Below, in pieces: positions 45,296-53,290 of a stretch of DNA of 64,000 nt; position 1 is the first letter of the stretch, and the number at the start of each line of letters is the position of its first letter. The DNA comes from Halostella litorea (GTDB taxonomy: Archaea > Halobacteriota > Halobacteria > Halobacteriales > Natronoarchaeaceae). The notes beneath the pieces are model-generated. The model made no database searches and was not told the DNA's origin. It saw only the letters and a program-made list of their open reading frames with translations. Location: assembly GCF_004785955.1 (NCBI RefSeq), contig NZ_SJER01000001.1, forward strand, positions 930,001 to 994,000, given 5' to 3'. The position numbers and the translations under genes are program-made.

Positions 45296-45754
45296 ATGGC
45301 GGACTGTCCACTCGCCGACGACTGCCCCAGTTTCTCCGAGCGGATCGAGGGGATGGGATGTCAACACTACGGCGACCGCGGCGGCAAGGAGTGGTGCAAC
45401 CACTACAGCCAGCCGATAGAGGACCTGAAGACCCAGCCGGTGAAACAGAAGGAGGAACTCGTCGTCGACGTCGAGGACATCCACGAGAGCGGGGCCGGCG
45501 TCGGCCGGACCGAGGACGGCTTCATCGTCCTCGTCGACGGCGTCCTCCCGGAGGCCCGGGCCCGCGTGCGCATCACGGAGGTGCACTCGAACCACGCCCG
45601 CGCCGAGGAGGTCGAACGGCTCCCGATGGAGGAGCCCGACGAGGAGGACGAGGACGACGCGGACGCAACCGACGCCGCCGAGACGGACGACGAGGACGAC
45701 CGTGGCGGCCCCCGCGAACAGCTCGGGAGCCGGGACAACTTCTGGGGCTCGTGA
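45296..45754 (+). CDS. TRAM-domain protein with N-terminal Cys module
   Basis: The 152-residue protein has four Cys at positions 4, 10, 22 and 34 (CPLADDC, MGCQHY, WCNHY) that could hold zinc or a cluster. A TRAM barrel (about 52-108) with DIHESGAGVGRTEDGFIVLVDGVLPEARARVRITEVHSNHARAE follows. The tail is acidic and ends DNFWGS. Probably an RNA-binding chaperone-type protein. It has its own AT-rich box (CGTTTAACCG, about 45264-45273). Confidence 0.85.
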   Translation: MADCPLADDCPSFSERIEGMGCQHYGDRGGKEWCNHYSQPIEDLKTQPVKQKEELVVDVEDIHESGAGVGRTEDGFIVLVDGVLPEARARVRITEVHSNHARAEEVERLPMEEPDEEDEDDADATDAAETDDEDDRGGPREQLGSRDNFWGS

Positions 45755-45830
45755 GGGCCCCTGCCGCCCCGTCGCCGGCCGCGTGGACAGTCCCGACCGT
45801 TTTTCGCGCTGCGGCCGTAATCGACGGGCG

Positions 45831-46319
45831 ATGAGCGAGGGTGACGACGCCGTGGACGCGATCGAGGGCGACGTCGACGACCTGCTGGACCGGGTCGGCT
45901 TCGACCCGGCCGAGAGCGTGCTGACCCGCCGGCAAGCGGAGGTGCTGGCGCTGCGACAGCGCGGCGCGGCGCAGTCCGCGATCGCCGACCTGCTGGGCAC
46001 CTCGCGGGCGAACGTCTCCAGCGTCGAGGCGAGCGCGCGGCGAAACGTCGAGAAGGCCCGGGAGACGGTCGCGTTCGCGGAGGCGCTGAAAGCGCCCGTC
46101 CAGATCGAGGTCGCCCCCGGGACGGACCTGTACGACGTGCCCCAGCGCGTCTACGACGCCTGCGACGAGGCCGGCGTGAAGGTGAGCTACACCGCCCCGG
46201 ACCTGATGAAGATAGTCAGCGACGCCGCCGGCGACGCGGTCACCGGCCGCGAGGTGAGCACGGCGCTGCTCGTCGGGGTCACGAGCGACGGCAGCGTCCG
46301 CGTCCGCCAGCCGGAGTGA
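45831..46319 (+). CDS. Tfx family transcriptional regulator
   Basis: The 162-residue DNA-binding protein has an N-terminal sigma-like helix-turn-helix (VLTRRQAEVLALRQRGAAQSAIADLLGTSRANVSSVEASARRNVEKARET, about 30-79). The small C-terminal domain ends TGREVSTALLVGVTSDGSVRVRQPE. Tfx was first described in methanogens, where it binds upstream of the molybdenum formylmethanofuran dehydrogenase operon. In haloarchaea the target is unknown. The ATG at 45831 is preferred, as upstream sequence in frame is not protein-like. Confidence 0.9.
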   Translation: MSEGDDAVDAIEGDVDDLLDRVGFDPAESVLTRRQAEVLALRQRGAAQSAIADLLGTSRANVSSVEASARRNVEKARETVAFAEALKAPVQIEVAPGTDLYDVPQRVYDACDEAGVKVSYTAPDLMKIVSDAAGDAVTGREVSTALLVGVTSDGSVRVRQPE

Positions 46320-46401
46320 GCCGGCCCGCCGGACGAGGAGGGGCCGGCCGCGACCTGCCGGAGCCCGGAGAGATTAGTGACCGGGCCGCGTTGGGCCGGG
46401 T

Positions 46402-47187
46402 ATGGACCTGAACGTCGACGGCAACGCGGCGCTCGTCACCGCGAGTTCGAGCGGCCTCGGGCTCGCAAGCGCGAAGGCGCTCGCCCGCGAGGGCGCGAAC
46501 GTGACCATCTGCGGCCGGAGCGAGGACCGCCTCGACTCGGCGAAGGCGGACGTCGAATCGGTCGCCGACGGCGAGGTGCGCGCGCTCCCGGCCGACATCA
46601 CGAACCGCGACGAGGTCGCCGCCCTGGTCGAGGAGACGGTCGACGCGTTCGGCGGGCTGGACCACGTCGTCACCTCCGCCGGGGGCGTCCCGAGCGGGGC
46701 CTTCCTCGACATGGACCAGGCGGACTGGTACGACGCCTACGACATGCTCGTGATGAGCCACGTCTGGACGCTGCAGGAGGCACACCCGTACCTCGAGGCC
46801 AGCAACGCCGGGAGCGTCGTCTCGATCACCTCCACGAGCGTCCGCGAGGCGATCGACGGCCTGATCCTCTCGAACGCCGTCCGGCGGGCGGTCATCGGCA
46901 CCGTCAAGACCGTCGCCCGGGAGTTCGCGCCGGACGTGCGGGCAAACGCCGTCCTGCCGGGCGCACACGAGACGCCGCGCATCCAGGAACTCGTCGAGCA
47001 GTCGCTCGACCGCGGCGAGTACGACAGCTACGAGGAGGGGTTGCAGGACTGGTCGTCGGACATCCCGCTCGGGCGCGTCGGCGACCCGATGGAACTGGGC
47101 GACGCCGTCGCCTTCCTCTCCAGCGACCGCGCGAGCTTCGTCACCGGCGCGGCGGTGCCGGTCGACGGCGGCCGCCTGCGCTCCTGA
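46402..47187 (+). CDS. SDR-family protein lacking the catalytic Tyr
   Basis: The 261-residue Rossmann protein is of the short-chain dehydrogenase superfamily. The cofactor loop is TASSSGLG (13-20), with Ala for the usual first Gly. NAG is replaced by SAG (92-94). SITSTS (141-146) holds the expected Ser. Where YxxxK should lie there is S157 and R161 (ILSNAVRR). The end VTGAAVPVDGGRLRS is normal. A subgroup with LSNxxR in place of YxxxK exists in bacteria, so the change is probably not decay, but the reaction is unknown. Confidence 0.85.
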   Translation: MDLNVDGNAALVTASSSGLGLASAKALAREGANVTICGRSEDRLDSAKADVESVADGEVRALPADITNRDEVAALVEETVDAFGGLDHVVTSAGGVPSGAFLDMDQADWYDAYDMLVMSHVWTLQEAHPYLEASNAGSVVSITSTSVREAIDGLILSNAVRRAVIGTVKTVAREFAPDVRANAVLPGAHETPRIQELVEQSLDRGEYDSYEEGLQDWSSDIPLGRVGDPMELGDAVAFLSSDRASFVTGAAVPVDGGRLRS

Positions 47188-47251
47188 GAGCGGACGGCGA
47201 ACGGACCGATTGCGGCCAAACGAACGACCTTCTCGCCGTGGAAGTCCGACC

Positions 47252-47395
47252 GTGAGCTACCGAACCACTATCGGGTGGTCGCTGATCAGTTCCGGACTCG
47301 TCACGCTGCTGCTCGCGTACCTGCCGGGCCAATCGACGTGGTGGGGCGTCGGGCTGCTGGTGTTCGGGATCGTCGTGTTCGTGGTGCGGCGGTAG
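47252..47395 (+). CDS. Small two-helix membrane protein, 47 aa
   Basis: Starts at a GTG and reads VSYRTTIGWSLISSG. Two hydrophobic helices follow (about 8-24 and 30-45), and it ends RR. Function unknown. The longer in-frame version upstream is Arg/Pro-rich and unlikely. There is no clear promoter between it and the SDR gene 64 bases upstream, so it may be in that transcript. Confidence 0.5.
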   Translation: MSYRTTIGWSLISSGLVTLLLAYLPGQSTWWGVGLLVFGIVVFVVRR

Positions 47396-47426
47396 CCGAC
47401 TGCGGGCGGTCGTGGGCCCCCGGGCG

Positions 47427-48473
47427 TCAGAACGCGCCCTCCTCGCGGAGGCGCTCGACGACCTCTCGGACGCGCTGGGCCTCGTCCGTCGGGGCGACCA
47501 GCACGCGGTCCCCGTACGCCGCGACGACGAGGCCCTCTGCCCCGACCACCGCGACGTGTGTCTCGCCGTCGGTCGCGACCACGTTGTCCGCGGCGTCGAC
47601 CGTCAGCGCGTCGCCAAGCACCGCGTTGCCGGCCGCGTCCGTCTCCAGCACCCGCGACAGCGCGTCCCACGACCCGAGGTCGTCCCACTCCACCGACGCC
47701 GGGACCACGTACGCGTCGTCGGTTCGCTCCATGACGGCGTAGTCGACGCTGACCGGGTCGACCGCCTCGACGGCGTCCCGGAGCGCGGCCGGGTCGGCAG
47801 CGTCCCCGTCGGCGGCCGCCGCTATCGGGCCGAGCGGCGTGTCCCGGCACTCCCGGAGGAAGGCGTCTGGCGTCCACGCGAAGACGCCGGCGTTCCAGTA
47901 GCAGTCGGCGACGAGATCCGCCGCAGTCCCACGGTCGGGCTTCTCCCGGAACCGCGCGACCGGCGCGTACGCGTCGCCGGTCGCCGTCTCGCGCTCGGGA
48001 CCGGGCTCGACGTAACCGTACCCGGTGGCGGGACGGGTCGGCTCGACGCCCATGGCGACGAGGCCGTCCGTGTCGTCGGCGACGCGGGCGGCGCGGCGCG
48101 CGGCCCCGGCGAAGTCACCCCGGACGTGGTGGTCGCTCGGGACGCACAGCAGGACGGCGTCGTCGAAGCGCTCGCGGAGGCGGGCCGCGGCGTAGGCGAG
48201 CGCGGGCCCGGTGTCCCGCGGGGCGGGTTCGACCAGCACGTCGGCGTCGGGCGCGTGGTCGGGCACGTCGTCGGCGAACGCCTCGCGGGTGAGGACGACT
48301 GTCTCGTCGGCGAACGCGACGCGGTCGGCGGTCCGGGCGAGCAGCGACCGGTCGCCGCCGAACGACCGGAACTGCTTGGGGCGGTCGCTCCTGCTGGCGG
48401 GGTAGAGCCGCGTGCCCGTGCCGCCAGCCAGAACCACCGCGACGAGCGTGCGGTCGGCGAGCGCCGTCACCAC
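47427..48473 (-). CDS. Mannose-1-phosphate guanylyltransferase-like enzyme
   Basis: The 348-residue sugar nucleotidyltransferase has the start VVLAGGTGTRLYPASRSDRPKQF (about 13-35), with the GGxGxRLxPxSRxxxPKQ signature. EPAPRDTGPALAYAA, VPSDHHVRG, the substrate loop GYGYVEPG and FREKP (about 173-177) are all typical of GDP-mannose pyrophosphorylases. The isomerase half of longer enzymes is absent. GDP-mannose would feed glycan synthesis, in line with the upstream glycosyltransferase and methyltransferase genes. Its GTG start overlaps the stop of the small Cys protein gene. Confidence 0.88.
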   Translation of the reverse strand: MVTALADRTLVAVVLAGGTGTRLYPASRSDRPKQFRSFGGDRSLLARTADRVAFADETVVLTREAFADDVPDHAPDADVLVEPAPRDTGPALAYAAARLRERFDDAVLLCVPSDHHVRGDFAGAARRAARVADDTDGLVAMGVEPTRPATGYGYVEPGPERETATGDAYAPVARFREKPDRGTAADLVADCYWNAGVFAWTPDAFLRECRDTPLGPIAAAADGDAADPAALRDAVEAVDPVSVDYAVMERTDDAYVVPASVEWDDLGSWDALSRVLETDAAGNAVLGDALTVDAADNVVATDGETHVAVVGAEGLVVAAYGDRVLVAPTDEAQRVREVVERLREEGAF

Positions 48474-48745
48474 GTCTCGACCCGCCCCTCGCGGACGTCC
48501 TCCGCACAGCCCTCGCAGTCGGGGTGGCCGGCCTCGTAGCAGGCCGGGCGGCCGCGGTCGTCTATCTTCGCGGTCCGCTTCTCCGCGTAGCGCCGGCAGA
48601 CGATCCGCGCGCGCCCGGCGTCGTCGGTCGGCAGGCCGTGCTGGAGGCGCGCCGAGCGGTACGCCCGCTTCGCCTCGCCGTACTGCTCGCCGGCCTTGCG
48701 GGCGGTCGACCTGATGAACCGCGAGACGCGGCCGTCGTCGCTCAC
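48467..48745 (-). CDS. Small Cys-containing basic/amphipathic protein, 92 aa
   Basis: Haloarchaeal protein of unknown function (possibly DUF7091). An Arg/Ala-rich helical N-terminal half (RVSRFIRSTARKAGEQYGEAKRAY) is followed by a Cys part with C50, C69, C77 and CEGC (77-80), able to bind metal. It is unusually rich in Arg and Lys for this proteome. The GTG start is preceded by a strong GGAGGGATC ribosome-binding site that lies inside a nine-codon upstream ORF whose TGA overlaps the GTG. Co-transcribed with the nucleotidyltransferase gene. Confidence 0.7.
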   Translation of the reverse strand: MSDDGRVSRFIRSTARKAGEQYGEAKRAYRSARLQHGLPTDDAGRARIVCRRYAEKRTAKIDDRGRPACYEAGHPDCEGCAEDVREGRVETW

Positions 48746-48771
48746 GGCGATCCCTCCGGGGATCCGAACAT
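48742..48771 (-). CDS. Possible nine-codon upstream ORF before the Cys protein
   Basis: Encodes MFGSPEGSP. The minus-strand TATA-like ACCTATG (about 48797-48803) ends 25 bases before its ATG, so this ATG would be the 5' end of a leaderless transcript. Its TGA overlaps the next gene's GTG (GTGA), and the next gene's Shine-Dalgarno lies within it. Same layout as at 41859-41894. Confidence 0.4.
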   Translation of the reverse strand: MFGSPEGSP

Positions 48772-48842
48772 ACCCGAACGGTCGGCGGCGAGCCACATAG
48801 GTTTCCCGCCGGGGCGCCACGCCGTACCCGTGGGTCGCTGGG

Positions 48843-49859
48843 TCAGAGGTAGCCCAGATCCTCCAGTTGGTCGCGGACCTCCGCGGCGTCCTGCGAGGCG
48901 GCGGACCCCTCGCCGCGGAACCGCTCACGAACCGGCGGGTCGGTCCGCTCTCCAGAGGCCGGCGTGACGCGTTCGATCCCCTCGCGCACGTCGAGCACCG
49001 ACTCCACGCCCCGGACGGCCGCCGGGTCGTCGGCGGCGAGGTACGCGTCGTGCGTGTGGTCGCCGTCGCGGAGGCCGTGGTCGGAGACGCAGACGAGGGC
49101 GTCGTCCGGCGCGAGCGCGTCGGCGACCTCCCCCGTTAGCGCGGCGGCGAGGCGGTACCCGCGTTCCTGCCAGCCCGACTCGTCGACGACCGGCGCGAGG
49201 TGGCCCACCGTGTCCAGATAGCCCAGCCAGACGAAGACGATGTCGTACTCGCGCTGCGCGCAGGCCCGGACGACGCCGAGCTTCTCGGTCGCCTCGCCGA
49301 CCAGCCGCTCCTCCAGTTCGGGGACGGAGACGCGTGGGGCGTGGACCGTCCCCTCGTCGTCGCCCTCGCCGACGGCGAGGAAGTCGCCGAGCGCCGCGCC
49401 CCGGTCCGCGTCGAGGCCGAGCCGCCGGTCGCGTTCGGTCACGTAGTTCGGCACCGTGACGGCCCGCGCGGTCCGGCCGTCGAACACCGTGTCGACGCCG
49501 CGCTCGCGGTACCAGTCGGCCGTCTTGAAGTCGAGTCCGGCCCCGCGCTGGCGGAGCGCCGCGCCGACCCGGGTCCGCAACTGCTCTGGCACGACGCGGC
49601 GCGCGAGGCGGGCGGTCGCCGCGATGGCCGGGTTGCCCCAGGCGACGCCCTCGTCGTCAGTGGCCGCATGGACGCCGTGCTCGGCGGGCGGCGCGCCCGT
49701 GACAATCGAGGGCCATAGCTCGTAGGTGTGGGGTTTCCCGAGCACCGGGTTGTCGAATGTGTCGATGCGGTGCCCGTGCGCGCCGAACGCGCCGCCCAGG
49801 CCGAACGCCTCGACGAGTTCGGCGTCCAGCCCGTCCCAGCCGAGGACGACCGTGGTCAC
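48843..49859 (-). CDS. Alkaline phosphatase-superfamily phosphodiesterase
   Basis: The 338-residue enzyme is of the type I phosphodiesterase/nucleotide pyrophosphatase group. It starts TTVVLGWDGLDAELVEAFG (metal Asp in GWDGLD). PHTYELWPSIVTG (about 45-57) holds the nucleophile Thr/Ser region. GYLDTVGHLAP (Asp, His) and VSDHGLRDGDHTHDAY (Asp-His, His) complete the metal ligands. It has no signal peptide, so it acts in the cytoplasm, perhaps on sugar-nucleotide or lipid-linked intermediates. Its GTG overlaps the stop of the methyltransferase gene (GTGA). Confidence 0.85.
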   Translation of the reverse strand: MTTVVLGWDGLDAELVEAFGLGGAFGAHGHRIDTFDNPVLGKPHTYELWPSIVTGAPPAEHGVHAATDDEGVAWGNPAIAATARLARRVVPEQLRTRVGAALRQRGAGLDFKTADWYRERGVDTVFDGRTARAVTVPNYVTERDRRLGLDADRGAALGDFLAVGEGDDEGTVHAPRVSVPELEERLVGEATEKLGVVRACAQREYDIVFVWLGYLDTVGHLAPVVDESGWQERGYRLAAALTGEVADALAPDDALVCVSDHGLRDGDHTHDAYLAADDPAAVRGVESVLDVREGIERVTPASGERTDPPVRERFRGEGSAASQDAAEVRDQLEDLGYL

Positions 49860-50437
49860 TTCACCACCTCCAGTTCGAACTCGACCGGGCGGGACTTCCA
49901 GAACTGCAGCCGGCGGACGCGGCGGGCGCGGCGGACGCGGAACTCGGGGTCGAAGTACCCCCGCGACCCGAGTTCGGTCGTCGGGTCCCAGAACTCGAAC
50001 GTCCGCTCGTCGAAGCCGGCGACCATGGTCACCGGCGGCGCGCCGGGAAGGGTGTCCCCGTCCTCGCCGCTCGCTCGCGGGTGGGTCACGGGGTCGCCGC
50101 CGTCGGCGGCGGGTGCGCGCGGGTGGGCGACGTGCGTGGGATCGACGTACGCGTTGCGGTCCGACCAGTGCGGGACCTTCCCCGCGACGACGGCCCCGTC
50201 GCGGCAGACACGGTGGATCTCGGCCATCACCGCCGGGAGGTTCGGCAGGTGTTCGAGGACCGAGTAGGCGTTCACCCGGTCGAACGTGCCGTCGGGAAAC
50301 GGCCATGGCGTGACGGTCACGTCGTACACCACGTCGACGGCGTCGTACGGCCGCACGTCCAGCCCGACGGCGTCGGGGTCGCGCTTGTTGTCGCCGCAGC
50401 CGACGTCAAGCGTTCGCGGGGTCGACACCGGTCTCAC
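49856..50437 (-). CDS. SAM-dependent methyltransferase, short form
   Basis: The 193-residue class I methyltransferase has motif I TLDVGCGDNKRDPDAVGLDV (about 9-28). The DRVNAYSVLEHLPNLPAVMAEIHRVCRDG segment follows. It is of the type found in surface-sugar clusters. A Gly/Ala/Pro insertion near 105-135 is likely a loop. It starts with GTG inside the end of the glycosyltransferase gene (32-base overlap). Confidence 0.85.
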   Translation of the reverse strand: MRPVSTPRTLDVGCGDNKRDPDAVGLDVRPYDAVDVVYDVTVTPWPFPDGTFDRVNAYSVLEHLPNLPAVMAEIHRVCRDGAVVAGKVPHWSDRNAYVDPTHVAHPRAPAADGGDPVTHPRASGEDGDTLPGAPPVTMVAGFDERTFEFWDPTTELGSRGYFDPEFRVRRARRVRRLQFWKSRPVEFELEVVK

Positions 50438-51299
50438 CTCCGGCGGAACGGGCGACCCTGCCGGCGACCCAGCCGGCGGCGCGTTTCGCGTACGGGAGCG
50501 GGTTCCGCCCCGTCGCGGCCGCGAAGGGGACGTTCAGCGCGACGTCGTGGAACCGCGAGAGGCCGTACTTCGCGCCGAGATACCCCTCCTGCCAGCCGAT
50601 CGGGTGACGGCCCTGGTTGGCGTGTTCGAAGCGGGCGCGGTGGTTGAACACCCACAGGTAGCCCCGGGTCTCGACGTGCCGGCGGAGGTACTCGTCCTCC
50701 AGCACGTGGAGGTCCGGCGGGAACGAGACGTCCCGCACCGCCGCGCGGCGGAGCAGGGTGGCGTGGGTGCCCGCGCGCCGCGAGCGGCGGCGGACCCAGT
50801 CGGACGGGCTCTCGGTCCGCGTTGCCTTCCGCCCCTGCACGCCGCCGACCGACGGGGCCGTCGCGTCGAGCAGGTCGCCGACGTACGACTCGCTCACGCG
50901 GACGTCGTCGTCGAGGAAGAGGAACCAGTCCGTCCCGACGGCGTCGATAGCTAGCTCCCGGGCACGCGGGAGCGAACAGGGAAGCGACCGGACCTCGACC
51001 GGCCACCCCGCCTCGTCCCCGTGCCGCCGGGCGATGGCGCGGGTGTCGTCGTCGCTCTCGTCGTCGACCAGCAGCAGGCGCGCCACCGCCACGTCCGCCG
51101 CCGCGACGGACTCCCGGAGCCTCGCCAGCGTCCCGTCCAGCGTGCTCGCGCTGTCTGCGGTCGGCAGTGCGACCTCTATCGCGTCGACGTCGTGTGTCTC
51201 CCCCACCCTCGGATCGGGCGTAGCGACGTCGCTGACGGGTTTTGTTCTGACGCCCTTACCGCGGTTAGGCTCGGCATTCGGTAACCGACCGGTCACCAC
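50406..51299 (-). CDS. Family 2 glycosyltransferase
   Basis: A GT-A fold enzyme of 297 aa from GTG 51299. Nucleotide-sugar binding is seen in VEVALPT-like AIEVALPTADSAST, LLLVDDESDDDT (about 90-101), and the metal DxD as FLFLDDDVRVSESY (about 138-151). A late HVLEDEYLRRHV holds the catalytic acid region. There is no membrane helix. The start is uncertain: the second GTG overlaps the stop of a seven-codon ORF (51293-51316), and a GTG 31 codons inside is possible. First gene of the leftward sugar cluster. Confidence 0.85.
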   Translation of the reverse strand: MVTGRLPNAEPNRGKGVRTKPVSDVATPDPRVGETHDVDAIEVALPTADSASTLDGTLARLRESVAAADVAVARLLLVDDESDDDTRAIARRHGDEAGWPVEVRSLPCSLPRARELAIDAVGTDWFLFLDDDVRVSESYVGDLLDATAPSVGGVQGRKATRTESPSDWVRRRSRRAGTHATLLRRAAVRDVSFPPDLHVLEDEYLRRHVETRGYLWVFNHRARFEHANQGRHPIGWQEGYLGAKYGLSRFHDVALNVPFAAATGRNPLPYAKRAAGWVAGRVARSAGGETGVDPANA

Positions 51300-51413
51300 T
51301 CGTCGCCGTCCGGCATCCGAAGACGGCCACTCGGTATGTTCCCGGAACTACCTCGCACGCACCGGGTTCACGGGCTGGTGCCGCCGGTTTCACTTCCGCC
51401 GCGCTCTGCGAGG

Positions 51414-51422
51414 GTTTTTATG
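51414..51422 (+). promoter_or_regulatory. TATA box of rpa3-rpap3
   Basis: GTTTTTATG predicts a transcript start about 25 bases on, leaving a leader of roughly 35 bases before the ATG at 51482. A GAGG motif (near 51473) lies about 8 bases before that ATG, so this operon looks leadered rather than leaderless. The remainder of the 182-base gap (51300-51481) holds no gene that I can support. Confidence 0.55.
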
Positions 51423-51481
51423 CGAAGGCGACCAACCGTCGACCGTCTCCCGACGAAAACAGGCGGAGACACGAGGCAACA

Positions 51482-52411
51482 ATGACGCTACGCGAACACG
51501 CGGAAGACGTACACGAACAGTTCTCGGACCACTTGGACATCGACGTCGACGACGTCGAGGACCGCCTCTCGACGCTGGTCGACGAGTACAAAGTACCCGT
51601 CGACGAGGCGCGCCGCAGCGTGACGAACCACTACCTCGACGAGGCCGACATGGACCGCGACGCGCTCGGAAGCGGCGGGAGCAACGCGGAGATCGGCCTC
51701 GCGGACGTCGACGCCCCGGAGGAGTGGATCGACGTGACCGCGAAGGTCGTCGACCTCTGGGACCCCCGGAGCGACGCGGTCGCGCAGGTCGGGCTCATCG
51801 GCGACCCGACCGGCACGATCAAGTTCACCAAGTGGGCCAAATCGGACCTCCCCGAACTGGAGGAGGGCAAGGTGTACCGCCTGGAGAACGTCGTCACCGA
51901 CGAGTACCAGGGCCAGTTCTCGGTGAAGCTAAACAGCACGACGCTCATCGAGGAACTGGACGAGGACATCGAGGTCGGCGACGACACCGAGGAGGTCGCG
52001 GGCGCGCTGGTCGACATCCAGAGCGGCAGCGGCCTCATCAAGCGCTGTCCCGAGGAGGACTGCACCCGCGTCCTCCAGAACGGCCGGTGCCAGGAACACG
52101 GCGAGGTCGAGGGCGAGTTCGACCTCCGGATCAAGGGCGTGCTGGACGACGGCGAGGACGCCCACGAGGTCATCTTCGACAAGGAAGCCACCGAGGACCT
52201 CACCGGCATGAGCCTGGCGGAGGCCAAGGACATGGCGATGGACGCGCTCGACACCACCGTCGTCGCGGACGAGATGGCCGAGGACGTGCTCGGCCGGTAC
52301 TACCGCGTCGCCGGGCCGGTGTTCGGCCGCTACGTCCTGGCCGACGACGTCGAGGAACTCGACGGGCCGGTCGACCACGAGGACGCCCTCATCAAAGCGA
52401 GGTCGATCTGA
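51482..52411 (+). CDS. rpa3: Single-stranded DNA-binding protein Rpa3
   Basis: The 309-residue archaeal RPA-type protein protects ssDNA in replication and repair. An N-terminal helical part (1-60) is followed by an OB fold (about 75-160) with DVTAKVVDLWDPRSDAVAQVGLIGDPTGTIKFTKWAK. A zinc finger follows, with CPEEDC and RCQEH (Cx4Cx8Cx2H, about 187-205), then a second beta domain. In Haloferax this architecture, with a COG3390 gene directly downstream, is Rpa3. The next gene starts 2 bases after its stop. Confidence 0.93.
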   Translation: MTLREHAEDVHEQFSDHLDIDVDDVEDRLSTLVDEYKVPVDEARRSVTNHYLDEADMDRDALGSGGSNAEIGLADVDAPEEWIDVTAKVVDLWDPRSDAVAQVGLIGDPTGTIKFTKWAKSDLPELEEGKVYRLENVVTDEYQGQFSVKLNSTTLIEELDEDIEVGDDTEEVAGALVDIQSGSGLIKRCPEEDCTRVLQNGRCQEHGEVEGEFDLRIKGVLDDGEDAHEVIFDKEATEDLTGMSLAEAKDMAMDALDTTVVADEMAEDVLGRYYRVAGPVFGRYVLADDVEELDGPVDHEDALIKARSI

Positions 52412-52412
52412 G

Positions 52413-53015
52413 ATGAGCGACGCACCCACCCGCGAGGTCGCGCGCCGCGTCTTCGCCAGCGAGTTCAACGACGCCGGCTTCACGTTCAAGGAGTCCGACG
52501 ACGAGCGCGCCCCCAACTACGCGCTCCTGCCGACGGGCGAGCGCGCCAACCGCGTGTTCGTGGTCGGCACCCTCACCGAGAAGGAGGACGTCGGCGAGGA
52601 CAGCGAGTACTGGCGCGGCCGCGTGGTCGACCCCACCGGGACGTTCTTCATGTACGCCGGCCAGTACCAGCCCGACGCCGCGGGCATGCTGCGGGACCTC
52701 GAACCGCCGGAGTACGTCGCCGTCGTCGGCAAGCCCCGGACCTACGAGACCGACGACGGGACGGTCAACGTCTCCGTCCGCCCCGAGTCCATCACCGTCG
52801 TCGACGCCGCGACGCGTGACCGCTGGGTCGTCGAGACGGCCGAGCGCACGATGGACCGGGTCGACGCGTTCGACGCCGAGACCAACGAGTACGCCGGCAT
52901 GGCCGAGGAGCAGTACGACCTCCCGGTCGAGAACTACCGCCGGGACGTCGTCACCGCCCTGGAGAGCTTAGACGAGGCCGGCGAGGCCGACGACTCGCAG
53001 GTCGAGGCGGAGTAA
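52413..53015 (+). CDS. rpap3: RPA-associated protein Rpap3 (COG3390)
   Basis: The 200-residue OB-fold protein starts TREVARRVFASEFNDAGFTFKESDDERAPNYALLPTGERANRVFVVGTLTE, then DPTGTFFMYAGQYQPDA. Both are hallmarks of the RPA-associated family. It forms a complex with Rpa3 in Haloferax. Tightly coupled to rpa3, with an acidic C terminus. Confidence 0.92.
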   Translation: MSDAPTREVARRVFASEFNDAGFTFKESDDERAPNYALLPTGERANRVFVVGTLTEKEDVGEDSEYWRGRVVDPTGTFFMYAGQYQPDAAGMLRDLEPPEYVAVVGKPRTYETDDGTVNVSVRPESITVVDAATRDRWVVETAERTMDRVDAFDAETNEYAGMAEEQYDLPVENYRRDVVTALESLDEAGEADDSQVEAE

Positions 53016-53081
53016 CTGCCGCCAAACACTACTCGGAACCGAATAATTTATCAAACAATACGTCGTGCCGAGTGGTATTGG

Positions 53082-53210
53082 ATGGTTGACTCGAACGTCG
53101 CGGAATGCCCCGACTGCGGTCGGCTGGTGAACAACACCGTGAACCGTCGCTGTCCGAGCTGCCAGGCCGATATCCCGGCCCACGCGTCGACGACCGACCG
53201 CGACCTGTAA
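53082..53210 (+). CDS. Two-CxxC zinc-finger microprotein, 42 aa
   Basis: The small ORF has CPDCG (residues 9-13) and CPSC (24-27), a four-Cys zinc site of the kind seen in haloarchaeal zinc-finger mu-proteins, several of which affect growth, biofilm or motility in Haloferax. TAATTTATC (53044-53052) lies 30-38 bases upstream of the ATG. Third codon positions are G/C-rich. It lies 66 bases after rpap3 on the same strand and converges with hutH. Its targets are unknown. Confidence 0.75.
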   Translation: MVDSNVAECPDCGRLVNNTVNRRCPSCQADIPAHASTTDRDL

Positions 53211-53290
53211 TCGTGGGGGCGGTTTCCGCCCCGTCCGTCGCCGCGGTCGGTCCCGAAGCCGCGGCGTCGCCTTTCATCGCCGCGAGGCCC

